The translations under genes were made by a program, and so were the position numbers. Below, piece by piece: positions 1-14,112 of a stretch of 64,000 bases of DNA (position 1 is its first letter; every line of letters begins with the position of its first letter). Below the pieces are notes generated by a model. That model searched no databases. It was not told the DNA's origin and saw nothing but the letters and a program-made list of their open reading frames with translations. This DNA is from Membranipora membranacea. Its lineage: Eukaryota; Bryozoa; Gymnolaemata; Cheilostomatida; Membraniporidae. The stretch lies in NCBI GenBank assembly GCA_914767715.1, contig OU612066.1, forward strand, positions 32,898,283 through 32,962,282, given 5' to 3'.

Positions 1-1881
1 ATCTGTGGAATTATAGTGTGAAATTTGTCAGCTTCCTCAAACGGCATGGTAACCAGCCATGCCAGCCATGAGTCGATATCGTAGCTTCAAAAGGAGTTGA
101 ACCATAGACTTAATGATCAATTTATTTTTAAGTCTCCGAGTCAAACACATTTACTTGTGAAAAACTCACTTTTAGAAATTCTAGGAAAAATTCTGGAAAT
201 CAGCGATTGTGAGAAACAGATAGGACATATTTAACTGTGTATGATGGGGTACGCGGATCGAACGTGACATTGTGTAACTTTCAGTTTGTAGCCTGAAACA
301 CTTCAGTGTGACAGAGTGGAAGGGAGGAGACACCAGGCCACCATCAATGGAAGTTTGATGGGATCAGGATCCTCGTCGGAGGTCATTCTCCATATATTGG
401 TTAATTGTAGTTGTCACACCAAATAACCATTTCTCATACCATTAATGAGAACAGTCATCAACTTCAATTTGCCCCAGCCGAGGGAAGGGGGGTGTGGGTC
501 GGACAGTGAGTAGTCTGGGGTGCTCAGACTAATAAAATGTCAAACTTTGCTCTGGACTCAAAAACTTAACTACTCAATTCTAATTATACCGGGTACCAGG
601 TGGCGCTGTTTGGTTTCGCAAAATAATTATTTCACTTTGCACATTTAACACAGACCGTCCCTCTAGAGTTGCTGGCTAGTGCAATCATTGAAATTGAAAC
701 ATGTGAAAGGTACCATGATTCTAATGATTCAAACGGTTTTCCAATTATTACCCACACTTTCATCATAATTGAATTACCATAGTTGTATCATGATATACAT
801 GGTGCCATGGAAATAGCCAAACTGTGTACGTCTATTGGAGAACAATACCAACTTTTTGTCAGAAAGTGATAAGTGATTTCTGTCAATTCGCCGCAACTAA
901 GGACAACGGAATCGACAGGTCCTCTGCTGAGCCTCCACGAATTGTAGCTGCAAATAGTTCCTCACATATGAACCCGTTAGCATATCACCTATTCATGAAA
1001 TAACCTAAATCTCAATGATACTGATACTAATACAAGTATAGATGTCTAAATGTCATACACAAATCTTTCAATTTGGAAATCATGTCATGTTGAATAAACG
1101 AGGCAGGATTACTTCGACTAAGAATCCCAGAGTGCAATGTTAATTCTGTGGTTAGTCTGGGACTGTATTTGACTAAGGCATGCTAAGTAGTAAGAGGTTG
1201 AGATAGATAACATGTTGGTCAAGTGTGAGTGTAAGAAAAAACCCATCCAGCGCCGCCGAGCTGTCCTCAAGTCAACAACGCTCTCACCTCTCCTTACCCT
1301 CAACTGTTAATTGTTACTTTTTTCAAGCGCTTCTAAAAATAGTATCTTCGTAATTCAAAAGTGGTCAGCAAATTAACACAAGTAGATTTTCGTATTTTGC
1401 AAGCATCAGTCGAGAGATCAAGAAAAAATTCAACAACTTGAACTCTTATAGCTCGTTAGGTTATGAGGTTGAGCTCTCTCCTTCTCCTCACATGGCCGAG
1501 AGATAAGTAGGTAAGGGACAGGAGGGTAAAGGATGAGAGCTTAATGAGGCAGCGGGTCGTAATCATCCGTTAGGTGATTTCCTGACCTGATATTATCACG
1601 ATGACATGGGCAAGAAAAGGAATTACTATTTGACACGGTTATAGGGCTGCATACGTAACTGATTTTATCATAGTCATGCTCATGATCTATCGAATGGAAG
1701 TTCATTGGTCCTACAATGGAGGAGAATTGGGGCATTGTTAGAAGACTCATGACAAGGCCTTAGAGTAACAGATGTCGCAGGCTCAGACTACCTACGTTAC
1801 ATAGTAAAGAGGCCTACATACGGCATGTATACTGTCACTTACCATTATTGGTTTGCAAAGTGTTATCTCTATTTGCGGCGG

Positions 1882-1924
1882 CCCAATCTGTGACGACCTA
1901 ATCTGTGACGACCCAATCTGTGAC
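1882..1924. repeat. 15-bp tandem repeat, about 3 copies
   Basis: Three consecutive copies of the unit cccaatctgtgacga; the second copy has one substitution and the third is incomplete. Confidence 0.8.
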
Positions 1925-4900
1925 ATTGTTTTCTTGACTTCATAATAAACTGAAAGTAATCATTAAAGAAATGCGGTCACAATCCAATGGTAAATTATGT
2001 ACTGGTATGAAGTTATGAGATTGACATAAACTGTCATAAAACAACCATTGGTGGTCCAAATCCATCAACCTATAAATACTATTTTAGTATTTATGTGTTT
2101 ACGTCAAAATCTAATGGTGAAATTATCATACTGCATGACATCACAGGGTAATGGACATTTTGGGTCAAAAACAAGGAGCTATGGTTGGACGTTCTTAGTA
2201 AATAGATTCAGTTTTACAAATTTTAAGGCATTCCATTCCTTTGAAATTGTGGAGCCATAACCATCAATCGATGGTAAAGTGTGATTTTTTTATAACTTTC
2301 AATGAAACTTCCAGAATTTCCAAACTTACAGAACATCACAGTGAGGGGAATTTTGACAAGTCATCTCTTCTTTACATTGTCAAAAAACAATGACAATGGG
2401 TTTCTTTATCACACGTGCCATGGTTTGTGCTATTGTTTGCTTGCTAACTTTAGAAGCAATACTACTTAACAATGCAGTTAAAAAAACACAAACAAGTCAG
2501 TGACAGGCAGTGTCAATAAATTCAAACTATGATATAATCCAGCACAGAAAGTTCACTGGGCACCGCTTTCTGAAATCGTACATTGACTTGACTGATTGTA
2601 CAAGCTTTGTTCATGCAATAATTAGCAAAGGGTCAAAATTCTGCAAATAAAATTCGCTGCAAATGTTTGCCTGAAGGGCAGTCCAAGTGCCTAATAAGGT
2701 GATCATTTTGAGTAGACAATAATTAGGACACCGGTCTATGAGCAAGATGATCATCAGTGGGCCTTAGTTATAATACAAAGTATGGGTATCAAAGTGATAA
2801 TAATACCTATATGTATGTATAGGATAGCATAGCATGCAGGGTAGATATTAAATACTGATTATGTTATTATATGGACCTGCAGCTGTACATACATCATATT
2901 ACCCTTATTGTCGGTCAATCACATCGCTCAATCCACAGAATGTAGGTGAGGGGGTAACGCTCTCAATAATACCCAGCAACAGCATCCAATCAGTCAGAAC
3001 ACTATATAAAACAGAGAGAGAGATCAATCATGGTCGGATGTATGGAACTGGTTGTGAATATGTAGGTTAATTGTTTAATCGGCACTTTATTGCACGCTGT
3101 CGGCTGTCGCTAATGATGTCATAATATTGAAGACATCGCTCCAACCCCCACCCACCCCCAATTAAGTTATTAACCACAAACCAGGGAACGAGATATATAC
3201 AAATGTCAATGAGATCTCAGCACACAAAGAGGAGTTATGGAAAAGCACAATACATATGTCATAATCTACATAGTGACTTAGGTTTAATTCCACATGAAGA
3301 TATAACACATACACATATTGCAATGCAATGACGTCGCAAGGGAGTGAAGGTCAACCTAATCCCTCGAATACCCTTTCAGCAGGTATTTGGCATTGCTTGT
3401 ACAAACTCTTAGTTTACACGGCAGTAGGCGGCTATCAGCCTCTTGTTCGGTTGAGATTTTATCTATAAGTGCAGGGAGAGCAATGCCCTATTCCCTGTCT
3501 ATTACTAAATTCGAAGGAAAATAAAACACAGGCCACGCACACATACTCTGTGGGTTAACACTCTGAGCACTTGAGAGCAGTCATTCACCCATTAATGTAC
3601 ACAGAAATACGACAGATGGCGAAGGTCAGCTAATAGAGTAGGATCGTCAAACTGCAGCGTAGATATAATATTACAAAAGCTGTTGCTCTTGATAGGTCAT
3701 ATTTACCTAACTATTAGTTAAATTCAATTACGGGTTGACTACCTAGTCTGAAAAGATTGATCGATCACATTACACTGGTCTGCAGCAAAGCGCACGGCTG
3801 TCAGGGCGCATGTATGTTTTTATGTGAGTGGGAAATGTTTAGAACATAATTCTACAATTCCGTTACAGGGCTGATTTATAATGAATTGTTGCAAAACATT
3901 ATACATTGAGGTATGAGACACTCAGGTCTCTGGCAGTACCATGGCCTGTGATGCCTTTATTTTGATATGATTCCGCAAGTTATGGCAGACTTCCAAGTGA
4001 AACATGTCGATGTGCCGGCAATAACAAACCAGAATAATAATACAGCTGCAGCTGATGTTATATTTGACAGTCAATATGCTGGCACAGTGTGGGTGAGTGA
4101 AGTCAGCTAATTGATGGTACCACCAGTATTTTCATCTGCAGTCTTACATAAAACTCTACAATCGCCATAATTCCTGACATAATAAATCTAGGCCATGTTC
4201 GTATGGTTACATAGAATGTGCCTGGGTTTGCATTCCACCTACTCTAGAATGGAAAATTTCCGCGAATGGTTTATGTAATTATTTTTGGTGCAAAGACCGG
4301 TTGATGCCAGTAAAAATTTACCATTATGCTGCAGTTTGGACGTCATGGTTCCTCATATTTAGTTGCTGCATCAGGTTCCACATGAGTTGTACTGAGTACC
4401 GCCATTAGCCCTGCAATCTGAGCTCACGCAGCATGAAACAACAGCACAGTCAAATCTGAAATATAAATCACATTCTCAAATTAAGTGCTTGGAAATGGAA
4501 GGCATGCAGGGCATTCAGTGTCATAATCACGTTCTTATCCTCAGTGCTGAGTTAATAATAGGAAGCTGTATCCATAAATTACCAAAATCTGTACATTGGT
4601 GAACCGGGAGAAACCATATCGGGTGACAAAACCAAGGTTCGGAAGACTTCATATAAAAGGAGAAGAGGACAGGATGTGATAAATTACATCGCTATCTTTG
4701 TTACTCTTGTCGGCTATAGCTCCTTGTTCTGAAGTTCAGACAGGGCATTTCTGGCAGTGGTAGGGTCGGTTCCTGGTACTGGCAGGGTTACGGATTTTGG
4801 AGAGGGTCATTACCAGACTGACAGGGTGCAGAGGAACTGGAGCGCTTGTAATGGCATAACTAAGTGGTAATCAGAAAGCTTATATCATTAATGTCAATGT

Positions 4901-5473
4901 ATATGCTTGGTAGTCTTGGAAACGCCTGCCCAAATCATCGCAATCATCTCATTTCCTTCCTAAAAATATCTTGCAAATCATCACCACAGGAGGGAAGACA
5001 TCATGATTACATGGACTTTGTCCCACTGGTAGTTTTTTTTCTTGCAAATTATTTGGGATGCTGTTGCATGTCACGCCAACTGAGAACTGATCTAAACTGA
5101 AAACACTGTAAATCCGACAGGTACTTGTTCATGGTAACTGGGAAAAAAACCGTATCTCAGCAAAAAACCTGTTGCATGAAAGACCAGAGCATTATCATTT
5201 TCAACATCTAGTTTTCACAGCGATGCAAATGACTTTCCTATTACCCTGTTATTTACATCGCTAAGGCTAAGAATTTAGACGCATCTACTCTAGAAAGTGG
5301 GTTGCCTAGGTGTTACTGATATAATCTTTATTCATCATAACTACTTACCCTAATTTCCTGATAGTACATACCAGTAATTAATGTGAAACATGTTATTGCA
5401 CTCCATCGCATTCATGAGAAACTATCGCATTTCAGCGCAGTATACTGTACTGTGATCATAGAAATACAGACAA

Positions 5474-5487
5474 GGGGGGGGGGGGTA
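5474..5487. repeat. Poly-G tract
   Basis: Run of about 13-14 G in AT-rich sequence, followed by further G-rich sequence. Simple repeat; the length is likely to be polymorphic. Confidence 0.7.
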
Positions 5488-8451
5488 GGGGGTAAAGTAC
5501 ATCAGTACCTGGGTTGGAGGGTGACTTTTTTGGGCTGATTGGGAGGGCTTGTAAGATTTTAAGTGTCAAAAATATGACTGCCTTCGAACAAAGATACTAA
5601 GTTGTTTTGAATAATTGATCCATACTCGATTGCACCAGTCAGAGCAAGATGTCCTAACCTTTGAGATTGTCTAGGAATGTAGAAAGTTTGTACAGTCATG
5701 TATTTGATAGAATATCAAATAACATTTCTCAGTGCATTGGGTTCAAGTAGAGCACCGTTCTGCACTCACATCCCAACAATCTATAGGGTTAATTTTATTG
5801 AGTCTAAGCACCAATCTAATTAAAAAATTATCAGCACAGATCAGTAATCACCTTCGATCGATCGATCGGTACCAGCAAGACCTGGGATAACCTTGAGTCA
5901 CTCTCTTTATCTTCCGACCGGATTCCTCCTGGTATTTACTCCTTGTACAACATGGGTTGATAAAGACCACCTTACCGGCAGGACTACCATTACATCTCTC
6001 CAGGTGCATATTTATACTTGGCAGCTGTTTGGGTACGGTACCGCTGTAATAGAAAAAACTTTGTCAGGATATCAAGGGAGCATAACTCTCTACATCTTGG
6101 GAGGAGGAAAATAAATATCCAGACTAAAACTTACAACATATTTTTATTCATCATGCGTTCCAATGAGGGGGTCCCGAAAAATTCCATAATGACATCGTTC
6201 ATACACCTCCACTAGTAATCTAGAGATGAGCAACAAAAGCCTTGATTTGTTGTGATATGCAGATATTGTAGATGACTGATTAGCAGTGACTCATTTATCA
6301 TCTAAGCTATCTTGTGTTTATTCCATTACACGTTAAAAAGCTTAGTCGAGCTCGTGTCATGCCGATGAGTAACATTAGTCTCAGTCAGCAATTGGTCTGT
6401 TCACATAAGATCTTTGTTACTTTACAATGTCCATGAGTCATTTGTAAACCACAAAACAGCTCCGTGACGTCCATCTGCTCAGACTTGACTTTTTTTGTTT
6501 GATATTATATTTATTTTCCTTATCTAGATAACAAATCAGCTAGCTCAGCCAAAAAAAATTACTGATTCTCTGTTGCTGAACTCAAAGAAAGTTATAAAAT
6601 ATGTATTTATTGCCAAGTAATTAGATTCTCACTTCCTCAATTTATATATGGAGAGTCTTGCTCCAGGGTTAACCTCACCGCACTAAAGTCAGACGAGGAA
6701 ATTCCTCATAATGAGATTTCTCTCATCCAATCATTTATCTTGCTTCTCCCATATCTCGAAGCAGGAAAACTTTGTCATGATGGTCCATAGACTTAATAGA
6801 TCTATGTTATGGTCTCAGCCTTTTTTTTGACACAAGTATTCCTTGAAATGAGTTTGCTAAAAAACGATAGCAAGTATTTATAATCTCGTTGCATCAGTGA
6901 TAGTCTTGTTGCATCAATGCCATTGGCAATCTCTTAACGGATACTTTTGAGCAGGTACACATCTTGTGATTATACAAAAAGCTTGAATGTCTGGGATATG
7001 TTGAGCAAATTGGATTATGTGCCTGGCCATTAATACCAAATTGCAACATCAGAATTAACTCAACATGTATGTGTCATCTATGACTTGATCAGCAAATAAA
7101 ATTTATATTATTATGATTATTATGTATATTCGGAGGATCACGGCCAGATATGACTATCTTTATCTACATGGGTGGCTTTCAAACCAGTCATCAGGGTGTA
7201 GAGGATCGATACTAGACAACAAAACACTCATGTGAAAGGGTACGGCTACCAAACAAGTGCTACAACTGTGACAAACAGAACCCTGGCCATCTTGTCATGA
7301 GTGATGACTTCGAGGTTTGTCATCTAATAATATAAGAGAACCCCATCACCATCCTCATTCATAAATATCGACTTTTGGCTGAGTAGTGTGAAATATCTCT
7401 GCGTTCTAAGTGGGAAATATACTGTGATATGAGATATTTCCACTAGCTACGTGTGTCGACATGTTTCCGAATGGACGAACCCCCTTCCAAGAATATAAGC
7501 TTTTTGGTAAATAGTGTGAAAATAACTCCTTTATGAAGTAGGAAAGTAACTGTTCTCTGGGGAAATTCCACAATCTTCATGATGTGTCAACATGTTTTCA
7601 TGGTCAATATATTGCTAAGCGGATTAAAATAGAAAAACTATACAGGCGGAAGCTGGTTCTACTACTACAGATCCCATTAATTGTTGGGGAGAGGATTGTA
7701 CCACAATTAATCCCGACAATTAATGCCATCACTACGATCCCTGATCTAATTAGATACCAGTATGATCTAACCTTCTGAGTGATAATCTCCAGATTACTCT
7801 AATAGGACCCAACTCCAGCTTAGCCACAAGCTATGCCATTTTTATCAATCTACTCAAACTCCCTCATATCAAAGACTCTCTGGGTCTGCTAATTTCCTGT
7901 GAGTCAGCTATTGTCTAATCAGTCAAAAATTTTGCAATCAATGCCAATATCTGAGCGGAAATAGATAATTAGGCATCAAAATTCATACCCAGATTTACAT
8001 AAATGTTACCCAATGGCAAAATAAACGCAGCCACTGTACAGTTTTTTCATATCAGTTTGTGTGCCAATGCCAATGTGGTTGTGTAGGAGATTGACTTGGA
8101 TGAGCAAATTTCATCACTAGTGATGGCTCCGATAGTCTCAGTATTCAACAACCTTACATGGCCTAGCCTGACAAGCTTAGACAAGACAGGCTAGACTCTG
8201 CATGCATCGCTTAACTTCAGATCTTTAGGGACCTCGATTGCAGCAAATTTCATGCCTTTTGCTGAAGTTAGGCAACAACAACTTGGAAACAAAATACAAA
8301 ATGAGGATACAAGTTACCATTGTGGCATGACAAGATGCCGGGCGGATCTGTTTGAGTTACATTTTGTGGTGATAGAGGAATTTCACTTCCTCAGTGCAAA
8401 TCAAAATTTGGGTCCCTGGACTAAATAACATGTTTACATGTGCAAATTTTG

Positions 8452-8468
8452 CCCCCCCCCCCCCCCCC
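8452..8468. repeat. Poly-C tract
   Basis: Run of about 17 C within a locally duplicated segment: a phrase containing ccctggactaaata occurs on both sides of it (about 8405-8428 and 8519-8541). Confidence 0.7.
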
Positions 8469-8476
8469 GAGTATAT

Positions 8477-8495
8477 TATCACAGAGTAAGGATAT
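8477..8495 (+). repeat. Half copy of short dispersed palindrome
   Basis: The 19-bp stretch tatcacagagtaaggatat matches the left half of the palindrome seen complete at 57975-58010 and 12927-12952. The right half is absent here. Confidence 0.5.
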
Positions 8496-9877
8496 TATGG
8501 TACCTTGAGATGTGCGAAGTTTGGGCCCCTGGACTAAATAATACCTTGAGATGTGTGAATAGAAGTCATCACCTTTGACACTGAGTCACCAGCACCGACC
8601 TCACACGGGACATACAGTAACAGACAGACATCGTGTGGAGACTGGCAGATTACCATCTGAGCTGAGAAAATAGGTATAAAAAATGTTATCTTATCTCAAA
8701 CCACATAATTATAATGTTCCTACAGAATGAGGGTAGTGGCACTCACAGGGCGGGTAGGGATGGGGGAAGCGGCAGTTAATATCTCAAAATCAGTCATGCA
8801 CCGCAGAAATATTTTCATAGATGAGTTGTGAAAGGCATCTGCTCAAACCCGCAGAGATAAGAGACCACAATAAAAGCCGTAACTGGGTAATTATAAAAAC
8901 TGGCCAGCCTAGAATGGATCTCAATACTGGTGATTACATTGTTGGTATAATGTGATTACACCTTGTAAAATGTTTAAATAATGAGATGTGGTGCCGTGCC
9001 TTGCTGCACATGTAACAATGCCTCGAAGCATCAAGTTTGATCTGTGCACAGCTTTCTTAACTTACTGTCATATGATAATTATGGGGTAACACCAGTTGAT
9101 TATGTTATATCAGGAAACTAAGCTGGGCCGAAATACAGCCTGTACCCTGTATGCAGACGTTATCAACCCAGTCTATAGGGACCCTCAGTTTTCTCTCTTC
9201 ATACACAGAGTACCATTGAGTTATAGAATATAAATTCTGTCTAACGATATCTAATTACAGACAGAGGCTCACAAAATGATGATGAACAGAATAAGCTTGT
9301 CAATGAATGGCACTAATTAACTGTTTAGCTGATGGTGATTTAGCGTGAATGATAAGACTGATAGACAATAGTAGAGATGCCATTATAATAGATCCTCTGA
9401 TCTGGCTGCATACAACTTAGCGAACAATTCTCATGACAACTGATCAGAGCACTTGTTTAATAGTGTCAAGGCACTTAGCTTTGATGCCATTACATCAAAG
9501 ACTCCACAAAGCATGAAGAATTTAGTGGAAATTGCGAGTCCATCTTGTCATTTTAATCTTGAGGCTTTGCGCTACAACTGAAATTGATCCCACACTTCCT
9601 CCACATACCGGCATCTAGATCCGTTCGTCACAGAACAGGAAATCTGACTAGATATAAATACTTCATCCCCGAGAAACTATGAATGTGTTTGATGGCTTCC
9701 ATCTCCCAGCACTGCGGGACTTATATAAGTTGACATGTCACATTTGATCTGACAATAGCTACGCAAGTGCTGCGCAATTCAATACCAGTGATATTACTTA
9801 TTGAGACCCAATTGACTGCATCACTTCCCAACATCCTGTAACATTTCCTAGATTGCCGATATCCTCAGTTTTTTTAT

Positions 9878-9908
9878 TACCACAGGGTAAGGATATATTC
9901 CTCACTCT
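9878..9908. repeat. Diverged copy of short dispersed palindrome
   Basis: Contains cacagggtaaggatatat followed by a diverged right half (tcctcactct). The order and core match the complete copies, with several mismatches. Confidence 0.45.
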
Positions 9909-12900
9909 ACTGTAATGCATTATGTTCAATGGGGTCACGAATCCTTGTCATGAGCAAAAACAGAACGACCTAAAACGTGCTGGGCCTCTTTAATCACCTC
10001 CCATATGGGCATGAATCACAATTGCCTTACATATCACACCAAAGAGTAATACGGCCTCTCGGTGGTCGTACATCAAATTTCCTCAATGCAGATGTGTCTT
10101 TCTGTGTATATTATCAGTCATATTGAAACTACTTCACTTGTGCATATATTAATCTGTATGTGAGAGGGGGATTGACCTTAGCAAAAAGTCAATCAAGGCT
10201 ATCTGCACAATGTTGATTTAATATCTTCAGAATCAGTAAAAAATCAGTTAACCTATGCAATGCTGTTAGGGTAGACAGTGATAGATGATTAATTAACTTA
10301 ACTGTTCAGCCAGGGTTTCGGGAACTGACCGATTGGGTGCAAGGCATGGAATAGGTTACAGTATTTATCACAGCGTTTTAGGTAATGTAGTCCTAGGATT
10401 GTACAAACTCTAATGATAATTCAGCTTATCTTATTCTCCGGCATGCCAGTAATTTGAGCTGACGAATGCAATTATAAGGTCAACTCACATCAATCGCTGT
10501 AAAAAATGTTGACTGCATGATGATTAGCATAAATCTCCCCTGTCCTGAGATCGATCTGTATTATAATTACAGATGCAGTTTTTTGTAATTTCTTCCCTTT
10601 TTTTGGTGAGCCTTATCGGTTAGGGGATCATCTGCCAAGTCCAGGGTACCGTATCTCAACACAAGAGTATGTAACACCTGATTTTTTGCACTTTGCAAAA
10701 CAATATCACAATGTCATCTTCCACACTTTTTGCACTATTTGACTTTTATGGAATTGATTAATACTTGATAGTTTCCTGCCTTTTATAGTTTGGCAATAAC
10801 ACGCATTATCATCTCTTTTTTTTACAATGATGCAAATTATACTTTTCCCTGAACTTGACATATAGCTAACATCTGAGCTGTGCAAACAAACCAGAGTTCA
10901 GTAATGCAGACCAGATGTTTTTACGTCCCTTGAAATCATCCACCAGGTCTCAATCTTTACAGATTGTTGGGAATCTGAGGTTTGACAACTCCAAGTTTGA
11001 ATCACATTCTGATTAATTCCTTTGGGTTCCTCAATGAGCTGACTGTTATCAAAGATTATGAATACTTGATGTTATTGGGTAGCTGTTGTTATGTTGACCT
11101 CGATTAATTTAAAAAAGATAACTGCTAACAACAATGGTTCACATTCCTAGGGCCTTTCTGAGGGGACATATACAGCAGGTCACTCAAAGACTACGCACAA
11201 TTAGAATAAGTTTGGTAAGAAACTATGTATCGTGATAGTGCTGCACTGAACACGATCTTTCCCTGACCCCAGATATAAACCTGCTGCATCTTCATAGATT
11301 TGTTGTCCTAGGTCGCAAAGTATCTATCTTATTCTAATTATATAAATCAATCAGGGAGTAAAACAGCAAGTCACGTGTAATCCTCCCTAGATTCTCTCAG
11401 GACGTCCTGTGGAGTCAGGCTAGCCTTCCGTCGCATACCAGATACCAAACCATTACCAGGCACGTGTAACATCCAACTTATCACTTCAATTAGCAACATT
11501 TGGTGTATATACTTTTGAAATTGAAATTAGGATCAAGTCTACTTCCAGAAAAGAAGGTAGTAAGCATACCACCAAATCTAATCTCATCTAAAAATAACTA
11601 AATCATCTCATAAATCAAAGTTTGTTGATAATTGTTAACCTATCATCGTAAGCAATGATTCAGTTACTTGCATAATGTGTGTTTAATGTGGTTAGTACCA
11701 ACGTTAGCAATTCTGGTTATGCTAAAAATATTGTGACAACCATCTAGCAGAGGATACGTTCTCCTTTCATGTTGACTGCCTCATAGCAAATGGTCAAAGT
11801 TATTTATAACTTGCATATTGTTTCAGTGATGATGGAAGTCCGGCTTTTGTTTTATTTTAGCATGGACATGTTCGACTGTGACCAGGATGTACTTGGGTAA
11901 TAACTAAGACTAGTGTGAAAAACACAGAGATGAAATTCAATCGTTCCGAAATTTGTCCCTTTTTGAGATACGGCATTCAGAAAATTTCCATATTTACCGA
12001 TCAATTTCATGTCAAAATTTGAAACATCCCCGGGACAGTTTGTAAATTCCCTTTGCCCCTCAACTGTCCTAATTTCACATACACCAAACAGACTGCTGAC
12101 ATGTATACATGTCATGTTACACCATCATAACTCAACCAAACAAGGCTGTTTGGTGTAGACAGCCGAGCCTTTGCTGTCACATACTTTGTCATGCTGACCT
12201 TGATATTACTGTCTGCAGATAGCCTGTGATGTCTTATTAGTGAAAACACTGACATGTGTGAGGGGGGGGGAGGCTGGGATCAATGCTATGATAAATTAAA
12301 CCTTGTGTGTTGTCATTTGTGGCACATACCATCGTGGTTAACATCTAGATGTGTCTAAAAAGATAGGGGCTATTATTATCTGGGTTCTATCAATTCAGGA
12401 ATCTTTGCTTGAAATTTAGCTGCTATGACTTTTGGGTGCGCATCTCATAAAAACGTTCTTTAGTATTCCCTTGCCTGGTGGTGGTGGGGACTGAAGTAGA
12501 TGCATAATTGATGTTTCATGTGAATAGTCCTGGCATTTTAGCTAAATATAAGGGTATCATGATTCATATCGCCCTTTAAATATTATACAAGGTCCACAGA
12601 GGGGGCATGCATCCGTCAAGTAATCAAAATTCTCATTTTGGTAAGCACCCCCCATGGTGCATGGGTGCAAGTGTACTTGTATATTAAACTAGGTGCTTAA
12701 TATAGCATCAGGAGTCATTAACTCTAAAAGCGTGTCATTGTATCCGATTGCTGAGACCTGCCAGGGCCTGGTCAAATACCAGACTATCCAGTGAGACTAG
12801 AAAAACCAGTCATGACTTGTAGTACATTTATAACAACCGCGTCATGGCTGCACACATATAGAGGGATAGCCGACACAAGCCCTCCTACTCTATACGGCCA

Positions 12901-12926
12901 AACAGTACCGTAGTAATGCATGTTTT

Positions 12927-12952
12927 CAGAGTAAGGATATATCCTTACTCTG
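12927..12952. repeat. Short dispersed palindrome, perfect 26-bp copy
   Basis: A perfect inverted repeat with no loop, centred on gtaaggatatatccttac, flanked by a further half-conserved tgtg on the right. The same core recurs at 8477, 9878 and 57975 in this window. Confidence 0.75.
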
Positions 12953-13701
12953 TGCCGATTTTATGGGTTATATCATGTTTCCTATGTATATACAGTCTTG
13001 CATATTCCAAAGTATAACGGAGCAATACCCCAAGTGCTATGGAATATTTGGACAATGGTTGTCCACGCAAGGTCCAAACAACCACCTCCTCTTCATTACC
13101 GCCTTGTTTCCATAACCATTATTACTTTAATCAAGCCTGGGTATGTTGTTCACACCAACCCACACCAACAAACTTGTTTACTACGAGCGAAGATTAAGGT
13201 AACTACAGAGTTGTCCTCTCTCTTACTGAGCGTTGACAAGAATAAAGCCTGCTTATAAGGCAACTTTGACTGCCATGATCAAATCAAATGTAAATCTTAC
13301 CGATCATCTGGCAGTGAATAGCAGTTATTCTAGCTTAACTTGTGGAAGTTACAAGCGCTCTCTTTCTAACAATCTTGTTATACACTGCTATGCATGCAGG
13401 AGTCGATGGTAAAGTTCCAACTGCTGAGCAGAGCTGTCCCAGGTTTATTCACTCTAACACAGTATTGAGTGCACACATCCGAATGACTTGAAATTAATCA
13501 TAAACCTTCTCTGAAAGTTGTCTAACTAGTTTTAATATTAGTTATTATGTATAGCCTATATAATTATTTGGCTAGTCTTCACACCTTTTTATCAATGAGA
13601 TCAAATAATGATTTATTTTCTGCTTGTTACAGAGTGCTTACATCCATGTGAGACATAGTAACTTAATTCTTCTAACTTTCTCAAAAGATTTTAAATACAC
13701 A

Positions 13702-13769
13702 GGCCGTAGTCAGTAGGCCGTAGTCAGTAGCCGTAGTCAGTAGGCCGTAGTCAGTAGCCGTAGTCAGTA
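13702..13769. repeat. 13/14-bp tandem repeat
   Basis: About five copies of (g)gccgtagtcagta, alternating between 14- and 13-bp forms. An open frame across it on the minus strand is a repeat artefact. Confidence 0.8.
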
Positions 13770-14091
13770 GCGTCTGTGACAAGTTTTGGTTGGTACAAAG
13801 AAGAGTCGTAGCCTTGTCTCTTATCGCTTTGTAATGATACAAAGAAGTACCATGACCGCAATAATTTCTACATTTCTGTGGTTTCATAACTAGATCAAAA
13901 GCGTGAATTGGATCAAGGATAAAAAATAACCCATACAGGTGCTACAATGGTAAAAGACTTGGAAGTAGGCCCATGCAAAACAGTTTCTAGGTTTGATGGT
14001 TAATCCACCTACAACATGCCTTTGAAGTCATTCAAAAGCACCTTAGAAGTTGATTAATCATCTTCGGATTAACTCACCTTTACATCCATAA

Positions 14092-14112
14092 AGAGAGAGA
14101 GAGAGAGAGAGG
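14092..14112. repeat. (GA)n microsatellite
   Basis: About ten GA dinucleotides in a row. Confidence 0.8.

Noticed and set aside
12998-13258. 86-codon plus-strand open frame
   Set aside because: No recognisable domain or splice partners; its start depends on a non-ATG codon.
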